DNA from: Palaemon carinicauda
Lineage: Eukaryota; Arthropoda; Malacostraca; Decapoda; Palaemonidae
NCBI RefSeq assembly: GCF_036898095.1
Contig: NC_090751.1
Location: 74,362,932 to 74,426,931 of the forward strand
Length of the DNA: 64,000 nucleotides
Reading direction: 5' to 3'
Shown here in pieces: positions 44,911-56,681 of the stretch. The position numbers and the translations under genes were made by a program. How positions within the stretch are numbered: the first letter of the stretch is position 1; the number at the start of each line of letters is the position of its first letter. The notes under the pieces were generated by a model. It did not search any database, was not told the origin of the DNA, and worked only from the letters and a program-made list of their open reading frames with translations.

Positions 44911-46480
44911 AATGAGTAAACTTGATGCTTCCCGTACCCCTGGATCAGATGGCGAAAACCAGACCCTGTTGACGACCTCTACTGATTTACTTAAGGAAAA
45001 TTCTGTTGACGACCTGGGAACAAAAAAGAACCCATCTACTAATGTTTCAAAACCAATTAAGTCGGGGAACACAGGAAAACTTTGTTTCCTTCATGTCACC
45101 CAAATTCCAACAGATATTGATTATAAGCTATATAAAGAATTTAAATGCTATGGTGATAAAAGAAATAAGAATGAAACTTGAAAATGAAAAATGGCATTCA
45201 CGGAAATGTTATAATAATCATGAAGCATTCAAGGTAATAAGTAACATCAATAATATTATAACTAATAACTTGAATGTCATTAGTGATAAGATAGCAAACG
45301 ATTTGGATGTATACAGACCCGCTGACTGGTTTGAAAATTATGTTGATTTAACTATGCCTTCCAAGAGAAAGCCAAAACCATTAATGTGGCTTGTTGCAGA
45401 GCCTAAAGGGAGTACTGGGAATTATTTTAAAATTTGCTAATTCAGAAAAAGGTAGGAACCATTGCACCAGGTGATGTCTCCCTTTGGAAAAAATAGCTTC
45501 CTCATCTGTGCCAAACCATTCACGCAATCGGTAATACTGTCTAACCTTAAGACAAGTAGTGATGATATTAGATGTCAAACCCTACCTCAATTTTAGTTAC
45601 GGAAGGGGAGTAGTCTTCAATAAAGACCTGTAAGAATTTACTGAAGAGAAAATACGGGCCATGTGTCCATAAGGTTCATAAGGTTCCTGGGACGTCAATG
45701 ATTATCCTTCCTTTCCAGGATGCCGAAGTGCCTTTCCACATTGTTATAGAAAATGAAAGAATTAAAGTTCAACCTTTCAAAAAGAAGCCACTATGTTTCA
45801 ATTGTTTCAAATTTGGGCACCCTTGTAAAGTTTGCAATTCAAACCATAAATCTACTGATAGGAGATACGAGCTTCATAAGCTGGAAGAAGCTCTCCTCAA
45901 CAAATCAAGTGAAGAACACATAAGTGTGGGACATCCCAAAAGACTACTGAATAAACCAAACAACTATGCAAAGGCATTGCATATCAAGAGAAAATATACA
46001 ACAGGAGACATCAAACCCACCTAGTACTGCCAATAGTTCCATGAAAATAAATACATAATTTAATAATAATGTTGCATGATGAGGCAACCATATTGGTTTC
46101 TGAGGCTTTGCCACAGTTTATCAAAACTAGGGCCTTGCCCACCTCTGTACAATCTTCGTCCCCATCACCAACAATAGTAATAACCTCTCTCAGTTCATGT
46201 CCTTGCCTGATTTGATGGAGGTTCCTTTTGATACTAAGCTACCAGATCCACCTGTACTGGGAAAGGTGAAAAACCTGGTAGGTCACCACCTATTAATCCA
46301 AAGAGAGAGACCTCCATCTCTCTTGCCCCCTTCCATTAAAAACAACAGAGTTATGATGTCAAATAAATATATTTTGTCTGATGATATTTCTGATCAACTA
46401 GAAGAGAGTTTAAATAAATCAGAAATTAAAGTTGAGATACACCATCCCCCTCAACAATTAGAGCAAAAGGACAAATAATA
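44911..46480 (+). pseudogene. I-type ORF1 (Gag-like), plus copy
   Basis: RNA-binding ORF1 protein of a LINE. The first frame (44911-45181) starts MSKLDASRTPGSDG. Coding continues in 45006-45440, then 45698-46024 with a zinc knuckle (CFNCFKFGHPCKVC, spacing Cys-X2-Cys-X4-His-X4-Cys), and 46197-46478 ends in QVEIHHPPQQLE-type residues also found in the minus copy. At least three frame changes and several stops are present. A second, adjacent knuckle seen in the minus copy is deleted here. Confidence 0.78.
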
Positions 46481-46629
46481 TAAACACAAATGCAAAACCC
46501 AATCTATCAAGACCCTCTCTAATAAAACTACCGGGAAATATTGTTAGATAAAAAATTAATGGGAAGGCTTCATCCCAGGTGTCTTCCAAACATAAACCAA
46601 TTTTTTTTTTCACTCCATTTTGCAATGGA

Positions 46630-47613
46630 TTTGTCAGAGTTTAAGGGCCAAATATGAAGAACTTAAGTTCCTCATTCAAGAGCACTCCCCCATATTTATG
46701 TCTAGAGTAGAGCAAACTTGACCATAATACTCATTGTCCTCGCGAATATATAAGCTACAGGACACCATATGATCAATGAGTAAGGGGCTATGGCGGAAGT
46801 ATTATACACGTTCGTCGAGATGTTCCCCAAATATCTTTGTTTATACGTACACCTCTGCAGGCAAAGGTTGTACAGATTGATATAGGAAGAAAATACACCA
46901 TTTATTCTCTTTACTTGTCTCCAAATGACATCTCATATGATAGTTTATTAAAGGTGATTTAACAACTCCCTCAACCTTTACTTATACTTGGATATTTGAA
47001 TGGTAGACACCTGGGGGAATATATCATCAATTATAGAAAATGAGGATGTCGGACTCTTTAACACAGGAGAGCTCACACAGTTTCATGTTCAGACAGGTAC
47101 TCTGCATTGCACTGACCTTTCAATTGGAAACTCTGACTGCCTTCTCAATTTTGATTGGAGGACATTAAATGATTGGCATAATAGTGATCATGCACCAATC
47201 ATCATAAACACCAAAAATGGTCCCCCTTTACGAAGATCGCCACGATGGAATCTTGACAAGGCTGGGTTAAATTTCATGAGCTAAATGAAAGAGGGGATTG
47301 CAGAACAGTTTGCAAGTGTTGATGATGCAATAAATGTACAGAATGGAACTCTTCATACAGCTGGAGTAAATTCAATTCCCAAACAACAGGGTTATTCGAA
47401 CGATGACCAGCCCCTGGTGGTCTTTAGAACTAACTGCCCTGCACAGACCAACATGAAGGTCCATAACTCGATTGCGCAAACGGCGTACTGAGGAGAATTT
47501 ATTTCTTTACAAGAAATGCAGAGCACAGTTCCGTCGTACCATGAAAGAAGCTAGATGCCAATCTTGGGTATCTTTTGTTTCCTTCATGAACAATAGAACA
47601 CGTTTTTCTGTAT
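46630..47613 (+). pseudogene. I-type ORF2 endonuclease, plus copy
   Basis: APE-type endonuclease region. YRTPYDQ- and GGSIIHVRRD-like blocks near 46755-46815, IYSLYLSPND near 46905, and the 47000-47284 frame with GNSDCLLNFDWRTL and NSDHAPIIINTK, where SDHAP is the terminal histidine motif. The RT N-terminal linker follows (47472-47613, NLFLYKKCRAQFRRTMKEA). It has multiple stops and no RT domain. Confidence 0.75.
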
Positions 47614-47742
47614 GGATTGATGGATTTAAAGTTTTCTGGCATTCTGACATTTAAGGTCATTGATGCCGATATCATTCATTCTATATAAAAAATAAAAGAA
47701 TATTCAATTAAAACCATAAAAGTTAAGATGTCATTATAAAAG

Positions 47743-48760
47743 TTATGTAGTTTTCAGAAGACCAGCTTCTGAAATAAATCTAAAAATGCCACTCGCAGAG
47801 TAGGACACATCATGGCAAAGAATCTTGGGAAGGATGAACCTGCCATCATCACCTCGAGCCTCAAACAGATATCTATTTCTTAAGTTATTATAAATGAGGC
47901 ATTCGGTCAACAAACGCCTCACTGTTAAAGGTACCAAACAGTCGTCACAATACGGTTGGTGTTGGCCCTTCAGCAGAAACTCGTGTGTCAACCGACTGTG
48001 ACCAATGCAGAGATGACAAAGAGTAGTCTCCCACTTTCGGGGCATCATGTTACACCTCCAAGGAGATACGACATTTGTTACTTCTCTCATTTTATTGCCA
48101 TCTAGACTATCCCAGTGCTGTTGCCAATTATTAAAAAATAATTTCTTGATGTTAGGTAGGAAATCATTAAAGGGAATGGGATACCTTCTTGGTAGCAACT
48201 CGGATCCAGCATTCTTCGCCAGTAAATCTGCCTTCTCATTCCCTGACACCCACATGTGCTGGAGCCCAACAAAATCCAACCATTAAACTTCTCCGTTCAA
48301 TAATAAAAAGCCATTCTAAAATCTTTAAAACAAAAGGGTTACTAGATTTAAAAACTTAAAGCTTGAAGGACACTCCTTGCATCACTAAAAATGGTAAAAT
48401 TACCCTCCTTCTTCAACGCTATTTTCTCAGTAGCAGTTAGTATGCCATACAGTTTGGCAGTAAATATGGAAGTTGTTAGAGGAAGTGCACCGCTGCAATT
48501 AAAACCCTTACTATGTACTCCAAATCCAACGCCAGCATCAGTTTTGAAGCCATCAGTATATATAAAATCGATCTACTATGTTCTGCAACATGTTCCATAA
48601 AGAGAGACCTAGATTCTAAGTCAATCGTTTTCTTCTTAACTCCAATAAAATATTTAAAAAAAGATACCTCTGGTAATTTCCATGGAGGCGTTGATGATAC
48701 CTTCAATGGCAGCACCTTACATCTTATTATAACAAGACGGTTTAATAATTGCTTTACCCG
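47743..48760 (-). pseudogene. I-type RNase H and C-terminal region
   Basis: The frame 48279-47743 (178 codons) has WVSGNEKADLLAKNA, the C-terminal RNase H motif, where the conserved histidine-valine-glycine context is changed to HMWVSGN. A zinc-like cysteine/histidine tail follows (TLCHLCIGHSRLTHEFLL, PYCDDC). The first part of RNase H (LYILMASKLMLALDLEYIV-like) is in the frame 48715-48476, where the first acidic positions are partly lost. It would remove RNA from the RNA-DNA hybrid. Gaps and frame changes lie between the two parts. Confidence 0.83.
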
Positions 48761-49189
48761 AAAGCCTTAAGGTTGAGAAGATTTGGGGTGCAATTCAAAG
48801 TATGCCGAGTGTCTTAAAAGGCTTGCGGTCTTTGCAACCTAAACCAATACCGAACAATAGAAGACTTTCGGTAAAGGTCTAGAGGTAATTCTCCAGCATT
48901 AACAAGGAGACTTGGGATAGTCGAAGTACTAAACGCTCTTGTGGACAATCTAATACCAGCATGATGTATTGAATCTACGATCTTTAATCAGCTTGGAGTG
49001 GCTGAAGAGTATAGTTCGCATCCATAACTAAGTTCTGAAAAAATAAGGCCTTGTATAATTTTGAAATAGTATTGCGGTCTGCCTCCAATGATGTACGGGA
49101 CCATACTTTTACAAGATTCTGAGCCTCAAGACATTTAGCTTTTAACATTTTTAAGTGAGAAACTCATGTAAGCCTACAATCAAATATCA

Positions 49190-50700
49190 AACCTAAAAAT
49201 TTAGCTTCACTCACAAATGGGATCCGTTGACCTTTAATGTATATATCCGGGTCTGGATGTACTCCCCTATACGACATAAATGGACAATAGTAGATTTACT
49301 TGTAAAGAACTTAAATCCATTCATATAGCCCCACTGGATAATTTTGTCAATTGAAAGTTGCAGTTTTCTCTCAACCATTGCCATTCTAGCTCCAGTAAAT
49401 GATTTGGAGAGATCATCCACAAATAATGTTGAGAGAACATCCTGGGGAATGACTGAGGATATCCCATTAATTACTAATGCAAACTGGGTTACATTCAGAA
49501 CACTACCTGAGGAACTCATTCTTCCTGACATTTACTCTCTGATGGAGTTTCCCCCACTCTTACTTGAAATCTCTAGAAGTTTCCCCCACTCTTACTTGAA
49601 ATCTCTATGTGAAAGACATGTCTGAATAAATAGTGGTAGCTTTCCTCTTAATCCCAATTCATGAACGGTTTCAAGTATACCACATCTCTATGTAGTATCA
49701 TATGCCTTTTCAAGGTTAAAAAAGACTGTCACATGGTGCTGTTTGGAAGCAAAGGGTTCACAAATAAAGGACTCAAGTCGTATCAACACATCAGTTGAGT
49801 GAATTTTTCTGAATCCACACTGAATAGGTGATAAAATACCCTTCTTTTCAAGGTACCACATCAGTGTGGCATTGACCATCTTCTCCATGACTTGACCATC
49901 TTCTCTATGATTTTACATAAACAAGATCTCAATGCAATAGGTCGATAGTTTGCCGCTAAAAACTTGTCCTTACTGGGTTTAAAAAGGCTTAAATAATGGC
50001 TAGTTCCCAAACACTTGGAGAACTATGATCATGCCATATTCTATTAATAATGCTTAAAATAAATAACTTTGTATTAAAAGGTACATGTTTAATCATTGCA
50101 TTTGGAATTCAGTCGGGTCCAGGGGCTGTATCGTTACAAGTAGGAAGTGCGTTATCAAATTCTCTTTCAGTAGAAGGAGAATTATATGACTCTTCCCTTC
50201 CTGTTGCAAAATTTAAAATTTTCTTTTCTTTAATGCAACTATACTGGTGACCAGGAGCTGCTACACACTTGCATGATACATTTGAAAAATTATCAGCAAG
50301 GGCATTGCTAACATCATTTGCTTCAGTCACATACTGACCATTCACTTTCAATATTGGTGGTGGGTTTGGGGTAAATTTGCTGGCAATCTTTTATTTTCCT
50401 CCATACAGAAGATGGTGGTGTTCTAATGTTGACTGAGGAAACAAAAGATACCCAAGATTGGCGGCTAGCTTCTTTCATGGCCCGACGGAACTGTGCTCTA
50501 CACTTTTTGTATGTTATCAAATTTTCATCAGTACGGCATCTACGCAATCTAGTCAAGAGATTTTCTGATGGTTCTCTGCAAGACAGCTGATTCTCAAGAC
50601 AACCACAGGACTGGTGGTTGTTTGAATAATGCTGTGGTTTTGGGAATCGAATTGACTCCTGCTGTAAGGAGAGTTCCATTCAGTAGGTCTATGGCATCAT
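49190..50700 (-). pseudogene. I-type reverse transcriptase, minus copy
   Basis: The N-terminal linker (50679-50323: NLITYKKCRAQFRRAMKEA), then 50351-50109, a frame with LEKKGILSPIQCGFRKIHST and FFNLEKAYDTT (49888-49688), and LFVDDLSKSF (49531-49211) in place of the catalytic YADD/FADD box. The first catalytic aspartate is changed to Asn in FFNLEKAYD. A stretch near 49560-49600 carries a short direct repeat (TTTCCCCCACTCTTACTTGA, twice). It is broken in several frames. Confidence 0.82.
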
Positions 50701-50859
50701 CAATACTTTCAAACTTTTCTGCACTCCCCTTGATTTCACTTAGTTCACAAAATTTAACCCAGTACGCCTTGTCACGATTCTATCATGGCGATCTCTGTAA
50801 AGGTAGACCATTGTTGCTGTTTATAATGATTGGTACATGATCACTAGTATGTTAATCAT

Positions 50860-51354
50860 CTAATGTCCTCCAATCGAAATCAAGAAGGCAGTTAGAGCTT
50901 GCAATTGAAAGGTGAATGCATGACAAGTTACCTGTCTGAACAGGGAAGTGTGTGGCTCTCCTGTATTAAGGAGTCCAACATCCTCTTTTTCCATAATTGA
51001 TGATATAATATTGGCCCCATTGTTTGCTAAAACATCACCCAATAAAGGATGTATACTATTCAAATCTCCAAGTAAAAGAAAAGGTTGAGGGACATGTTGA
51101 ATCACGTCTACTAAATCATCATACGATATGTTATCATTTGGAGGCAAGTACAGAGAGCAAATTGTATATTTTCTTCCTTTATCAATCTGTACAACCACTG
51201 CCTGCAGAGGTGTATGGATAGACAAGGATATTAGAGGACAATCTGGACGAACGTATATGAGACTTCCGCCGTGGCTCCCTACTCGGTGATCATATGGTGT
51301 CCTATAGCTAATATATTCGTGAGGACAAGGGGTATTAGCATCAAGCTTGCTCAC
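50860..51354 (-). pseudogene. I-type ORF2 endonuclease, minus copy
   Basis: 165 codons. YRTPYDHRVGSHGGSLIYV, YTICSLYLPPND and PFLLLGDLNSIHPLLGD are APE-type endonuclease motifs. The D-x-N core is present as GDLNS. The frame shifts near its end, so the final SDH motif lies in another frame near 50855. It matches the plus copy at 46755-47250. Confidence 0.82.
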
Positions 51355-51601
51355 CTGTAGACATACAATTATGAGGGAATGCTAGTGAATTAAGAGCTTA
51401 AGTTCTCCATATTTGGCCCTTAAACCCTGAGAATTCTATTGCAAAAGGGTGGAAAAACTATGCTTTATTTTTTGGAAGAACTTTTGGATGAAGTCTTCCC
51501 ATTAGCAATTTTTGATCTAACACTAATTCCCAGTGGTTTTATTAGAGAGGGTCTTCATAAATTGGGTATGTGTTTGTTATTTTCTTTATGTCCTTTTGAT
51601 T

Positions 51602-52537
51602 TCATTGTTGAGGGGGATGGTGGACCTCAACTTGAATTTCTGACTTATTTAAATTGTCTTCTAGTTGATAAAAAACATAAACAGACAAAACATCATATTT
51701 ATTTGATGTCATAACTCTAATATTTCTTATGGAAGGGGGTGAGAGAGATAGAGGTTTCTCTCTTTTCCAATTAATAGGTTGTGAGCTACCAGGTTCTTGT
51801 ACCTTCCCCACTACAGGTGAACCTGATAACCTGGTTTCAAGTGGAATCTCCATTAAATCAGGCAAGGGCATGACCTAGGAGAGGTTAGGTTTATCCGTTG
51901 TTATGGTAGTGGTGGGCAATGTCTTTTTGTTGATACACAATGGTAAATCTTTAGGAGATATTTCTATCTTATGCAGCACTTTATCAGGAGATGGTGAATT
52001 TCTTTTTCGAGAACTACCTACAGTAGTAGGTGGGTTAGATGATTCCCGAGGAACTTTTTCCCATAATTTTAATGTCTTTGCATAGGTAGTAGATTTATTT
52101 AATAATCTCTTGGCATGCCGTACGCTTACATATTCAATAATTGACTTACTGAGGGAAGCTTCTTCTAACTTATAAAACTGGCAGCTCCTATCATTAGATT
52201 TGTGATTAGAATTGCAGTTCAATCACCTTGCCTCAAGTGTACATTCTCCATGGTAAAGAATGGAGCAAGTTTTACAAATTTTATCATTCTTGCAAACTTT
52301 GGAAGGCTGCCCAAATTTAAAGCAGTTAAAACATTGCAGTGGCCTCTGCTTAAAAGGTCAAACTCTAATCCTTTAATTTTCTATGTCCATGTAGAAAGGT
52401 ACATCAGCATCCTAGAAAGTAAGGATAATCATTGATGTTCCAGGTACTTTATGTACTTTCCACGGTGATCGTAGATACATAGCCAATATCTCCTCTTCTG
52501 TAAATTCATATAGATCCGTACTGAAAACCACTCCCCT
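51602..52537 (-). pseudogene. I-type ORF1, C-terminal half, minus copy
   Basis: From 52537: TDLYEFTEEEILAMYL, then after a stop the zinc knuckles (CFNCFKFGQPSKVC, where the histidine is replaced by glutamine, and CKTCSILYHGEC), CNSNHKSNDRSC, and the C-terminal part in the frames 52222-51875 and 51871-51602 (VEVHHPPQQ). The N-terminal half is missing because the element is 5'-truncated. Confidence 0.8.
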
Positions 52538-53304
52538 TAAATTTCTCGAACCACCCGCAAGACGCCTTGAATTCCTCCGTCATAGGATCGGTTGAACTCT
52601 CCCCCATGTCACCCCTAGAGCCTGCTGCCTTGAAATCACATAGATAGCGCTGGCCTTCTTGCAAATGATCGTTTCAGTGATGGTATTACCAACAATCTCT
52701 TTGTCCTTTATCCATATTAACAAAAGGTGTTCGATCTCTTCTAGGGTAGGGCTGTGTTGTTTTGAAATAATGGTGATCCCCTTCGATGGTTTGACTGCTT
52801 TAATGGCTACCTTCTGCTTGATGATCGTCGAGATCGTAGACATATTCCAGCCATATTGATAAGTCCGATCACTCATACGCAGACCGCGCTCATGTTTTTC
52901 TATAATTTCTTGCTTCAATTCTAATGAAAGCATTGCCTTCTTCCTTTACTCACCACTACTAATACCTGTACCGAAACTAAGCTTCTTAGGACCCATGATT
53001 AAACGTTAAATAAAAAATGACACGTGAAAAAAGGAAGATAATAAGCACTGTTAATAACAGACCGAACAGGGTACAACCACACGATGCGCATGAGAACAGA
53101 GAACTGACCATCGCGACGCGACGCTCACTGGCGTCCCTCTGACGTGCTGCCGTCTACCGGCGTAAACAAGAAACTACGACCCAGTGTGGTCTACGTCAGA
53201 TGTTGGAGCATGATGTCGGGTGTCGAGACAAGAATTAGATTGAATTTTACATCGTATATTGGAACAATCGTATGTAAAGGCAATCGTATGTAAAGGTTCC
53301 ACTG
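52538..53304 (-). mobile_element. pogo/Tigger-type transposon, copy 2, truncated
   Basis: The minus strand starts at 53304 with CAGTGGAACCTTTACATACG, matching the terminal repeat at 8568. Subterminal blocks (GTCTCGACACCCGA, ATGCTCCAACATC) follow as in copy 1. The transposase frame 52933-52580 matches 8790-9125 (LSLELKQEIIEKHE, ISTIIKQK, SKGITII). Beyond copy 1's end the second DNA-binding part is present (EEFKASCGWFEKFK in another frame, ending near 52538). The remaining element is replaced by the I-type copy. A clean TA is not present at the terminal end. Confidence 0.85.
52580..52975 (-). pseudogene. Tigger/CENP-B-like transposase N-terminus, copy 2
   Basis: The frame 52933-52580 (117 codons) starts at an internal methionine. 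The family's natural start lies upstream near 52990 (an ATG followed by GGTCCTAAGAAGCTTAGT), with a one-base change of frame before the HTH. It shows the psq-type HTH and a longer stretch of transposase (IICKKASAIYV). The frame then shifts before the second HTH. There is no DDE catalytic domain. Confidence 0.78.
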
Positions 53305-53316
53305 TGTAAATATGTG

Positions 53317-53320
<4 letters not shown>

Positions 53321-53370
<50 letters not shown>
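53321..53370. repeat. (TA)n microsatellite
   Basis: A TA run of about 50 bases. Confidence 0.97.
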
Positions 53371-53371
<1 letters not shown>

Positions 53372-53639
53372 TGTATATTTCTTCCATTCATGCTCAGGGG
53401 AGGAGATTGACTAGTTTACCCTGGTGAGAGGGGTACCCCAAGAGGTATACTTGGAAACAACACTCCCACAAAATGCTGAACCAGCCGGTTGTAGTTTGGA
53501 AAGGGTTGAATCTGTACGTGTTTGCATATCTAAACATTTATTCGTCATTTTTGAGGGCTCGGGTACACTTGTATATGTATATATACTGTATATACATATG
53601 TATCATCATCATCAACATCAGCTGTTATTAGTCTACAGT

Positions 53640-54340
53640 AGAACAAAAGCCTCAGACATGTCCCTTCACTTGCATCTCTTTATGGTCTTTCTATGCCATT
53701 CTACACCTGCAAACATTAGTTTGTCAATCCATTGTCTCCTCTTCCTTCCTCTGATTCTTTTGTGATCTCTAGGGACCCATTCTGTTATTCTTAATGTCCA
53801 TCTATTATCTGTCATACTCGTTATATGTGCTGATAAAACCATATACATTTCTTTTTCTTACATGTTGTTTTAATATCCTCTAATTTAGTTTGCTTTTTCA
53901 AAAATGTTGCTCTTTTTCTATTGCTTAGTGTTATTACCATTATTATTCTTTCATAGTGCTCTGAGTTGTAACTAGCTTATGTTCTAAGGCTTTAGTAAGG
54001 CTCCAAGTTTCTGATGCAGAAGTTAAAACTGGTAGGACCATCTGGTTAAATTCATTTCTTTTTTAGGAATAAATACTTTTCCTTTTTAGGAAAGTGGAAA
54101 TTTTCTTTTCATTATACCAGTCTGTTAACCAAAAGCTCTCCCTCCCACTCTTATCACTCTGTTAATTTCGATCTCATTTCCTGGGAAAACACTTATTTGT
54201 CTGTCCCAAGTACGTATATTCACTAACAATCTTTAGATGTTCGTACATAACTTATTTTTCCCTCTGCATTTTCATTGACCATTTTACATTTGTTTTTTTC
54301 TATTTATACCTTCTATCATCCTTTGTAATTCTTCCTATGA
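53640..54340 (-). pseudogene. RTE-like reverse transcriptase C-terminal fragment
   Basis: The frame 53848-53666 reads DNRWTLRITEWVPRDHK and GRKRRQWIDKLMFAG, the C-terminal block also seen at 43410-43640. Upstream on the minus strand, broken frames read as the preceding part (a tyrosine-glycine-serine-glutamate-threonine-type region near 54010 and RVGGRAFG near 54150). It has no catalytic motif and several stops. Confidence 0.68.
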
Positions 54341-54365
54341 TTCACTAAGCACAACTTATATAAAC

Positions 54366-54388
54366 ATATATATATATATATATATATA
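54366..54388. repeat. (TA)n, 3' flank of RTE copy 2
   Basis: A TA run of about 23 bases next to the 3' end of the RTE copy. A longer TA run lies at its other end (56143-56190). Confidence 0.95.
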
Positions 54389-54401
54389 CACATCAACACA
54401 C

Positions 54402-56139
54402 ATATACCAAGGCACTTCCCCCAATTTTGGGGGGTAGCCGACATCAACAATGAAACAAAACAAAAAGGGGACCTCTACTCTCTACGTTCCTCCCCACCCT
54501 GACAAGGGACTCAACCGAGTTCAGCTGGTACTGCTAGGGTGCCACAGCCCACCCTCCCCCATTATCCACCACAGATGAAGCTTCATAATGCTGAATCCCC
54601 TACTGCTGCTACCTCTGTGGTCATCTAAGGCACCGGAGGAAGCAGCAGGGCCTACCGGAACTGCGTCACAATCGCTCGCCATTCATTCCTATTTCTTGCA
54701 CGCTCTCTTGCCTCTCTCACATCTATCCTCCTATCACCCAGAGCTTTCTTCACTCCATCCATCCACCCAAACCTTGGCCTTCCTCTTATACTTCTCCCAT
54801 CAACTCTTGCATTCATCACGTTCTTTAGCAGACAGCCATTTTCCATTCTCTCAACATGGCCAAACCACCTCAACACATTCATATCCACTCTAGCTGCTAA
54901 CTCATTTCTTACACCCGTTCTCACCCTCACCACTTCGTTCCTAACCCTATCTACTCGAGATACGCCAGCCATACTCCTTAGACACTTCATCTCAAACACA
55001 TTCAATTTCTGTCTCTCCGTCACTTTCATTCCCCACAACTCCGATCCATACATCACAGTTGGTACATTCACTTTCTCATATAGAACTCTCTTTACATTCA
55101 TGGTCAACCCTCTATTTTTTACTACTTCCTTAACTAACCCCAACACTTTGCAACCTTCATTCACTCTCTGACATACATCTGCTTCCAAGAAACTGATCCA
55201 CCTCCTCAAGTAACTCTCCAATCAACATGACATTCAACCTTGCACCACCTTCCCTTCTCGTATATCTCATAACCTTACTCTTACCCACATTAACTCTCAA
55301 CTTCCTTCTCTCACACACCCTTCCAAATTCTGTCACTAGTCAGTCAAGCTTCTCTTCTGTGTCTGCAACCAGTACAGTATCATCCGCAAACAACAACTGA
55401 TTTACCTCCCATTCATGGTCATTCTCGTCTACCAGTTTTAATCCTTGTCCAAGCACTTGAGCATTCACCTCTCTCACCACTCCATCAACATACAAGTTAA
55501 ACAACCACGGCGACATCACACATCCCTGTCTCAGCCCCACTCTCACCGGAAACCAATCACTCACTTCATTTCCTATTCTAACACATGCTTTACTACCTTT
55601 GTAGAAACTTTTCACTGCTTGCAACAACCTTCCACTAACTCCATATAACCTCATCACAGTCCACATTGCTTCCCTATCAACTCTAATCATACGCTTTCTC
55701 CAGATCCATAAACGCAACATACACCTCCTTACCTTTTGCTAAATATTTCTCGCATATCTGCCTAACTGTAAAAATCTGATTCATACAGCCCCTACCTCTT
55801 TTAAAACCACCCTGTACTTCTAAGATTGCATTCTCTGTTTTATCCTTAATCCTATTAATCATTACTCTACCATACACTTTTCCAACTACACTCAACAAAC
55901 TCATACCTCTTGAATTGCAACACTCATGCATATCTCCCTTACCCTTATATAGTGGTACAATACATGCACAAACCCAATCTATTGGTACCATTGACAACAC
56001 AAAACATCTCAGCTCTCACACCATCCATACCAGATGATTTTCCTTCTCTCGTTTCATCTAGTGCTCTCTTCACTTCCTCTATTGTAATCTCTCTCTCATT
56101 CTCATCTCCCATCACCGGCACCTCAACACCTGCAACAGC

Positions 56140-56142
<3 letters not shown>
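54402..56142 (-). mobile_element. RTE-type non-LTR retrotransposon, copy 2, 5'-truncated
   Basis: Minus-strand copy of the element at 5490-8026, more strongly truncated (it begins at the codons for AVAGVEVPV-type residues, copy 1 position about 6202). It keeps the same 3' UTR. The reverse transcriptase is split over three main frames (56000-55683, 55720-55340, 55221-54652). LLFADDTVLVAD and VRVGLRQGCVMSPW are preserved. A deletion of about 60 bases relative to copy 1 (copy 1 positions about 6335-6395) joins GCTGAGATG to TTTTGTGTTG, and further indels follow. Both ends lie in TA repeats. Confidence 0.88.

Positions 56143-56190
<48 letters not shown>
56143..56190. repeat. (TA)n between RTE copy 2 and the gypsy/errantivirus LTR
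   Basis: A TA run of about 48 bases joining the truncated 5' end of the RTE copy to the first LTR base. Confidence 0.96.
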
Positions 56191-56194
<4 letters not shown>

Positions 56195-56680
56195 ATAAAT
56201 GAAATAGTTTGTTATTACATGTTTAAAACACATGACGTAATATGTCATTTTGGATGAAGATGCAAGCGTGAGATTTGCTGTAGTCATATAAAATCATAAC
56301 AGGATGCATTTTGCATCTCTCAGCAATGTAACATTTTTCTGAAACGTCAACACCAATGCATAGTGTGAAAGATTGTGTCGTCACCGGATGCAGGTGTCTT
56401 CCGAGAAAGAATGTAACAGTTTCCATATTGTATTTAAATGCTACGACAACTAAGCATACGATATCTGTGATATCGATAATTTAAGCAGTTCATATCTATA
56501 CTTCACCTGAATTGGTCATCCGACCAAACCAGCTCCACTCCTATGATGGAGATGTTTAACTCTGTTGTTTTTTAGAGAATGAATACATTTTAAAGTTATT
56601 AAGATGAACTTCATTATCAAGACTTAACATCTTAAACAACACATACTCAATGTGTGCTTATAAAAGTAGCACACTAATAA
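56191..56680 (+). repeat. Presumed 5' LTR
   Basis: Starts TGTAATAAATG right after the TA tract and ends around CACTAATAA before a candidate primer site. A TATAAAAG box lies at 56659-56666, very close to the right end, so a start site that near the end would be unusual. With no second LTR in view, both limits are provisional. Confidence 0.5.
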
Positions 56681-56681
56681 A

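Larger units (their letters stand above)
44911..47613 (+). mobile_element. I-type non-LTR retrotransposon, plus copy (ORF1 and endonuclease), 3'-truncated
   Basis: Carries ORF1 (44911-46480) and the N-terminal endonuclease part of ORF2 (about 46630-47610) in broken frames. It stops at about 47613, within a sequence corresponding to FSSVW-like residues of the minus copy (about 50410-50420). Exactly there the 3' end of the minus-strand copy begins. The two copies share ORF1 and ORF2 landmarks, so this is the same family in opposite orientation. Confidence 0.82.
47614..52537 (-). mobile_element. I-type non-LTR retrotransposon, minus copy, 5'-truncated
   Basis: A 4.9 kb copy read from 52537 down to 47614: C-terminal half of ORF1, then endonuclease, reverse transcriptase, RNase H and a 3' UTR. 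The 3' end is placed where the minus strand reads AACTTTAAATCCATCAATCC, immediately next to the broken plus copy. The 5' end abuts a Tigger transposase remnant. The RNase H domain after RT separates it from RTE and CR1 families and fits the I group. All frames are interrupted. Confidence 0.84.
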
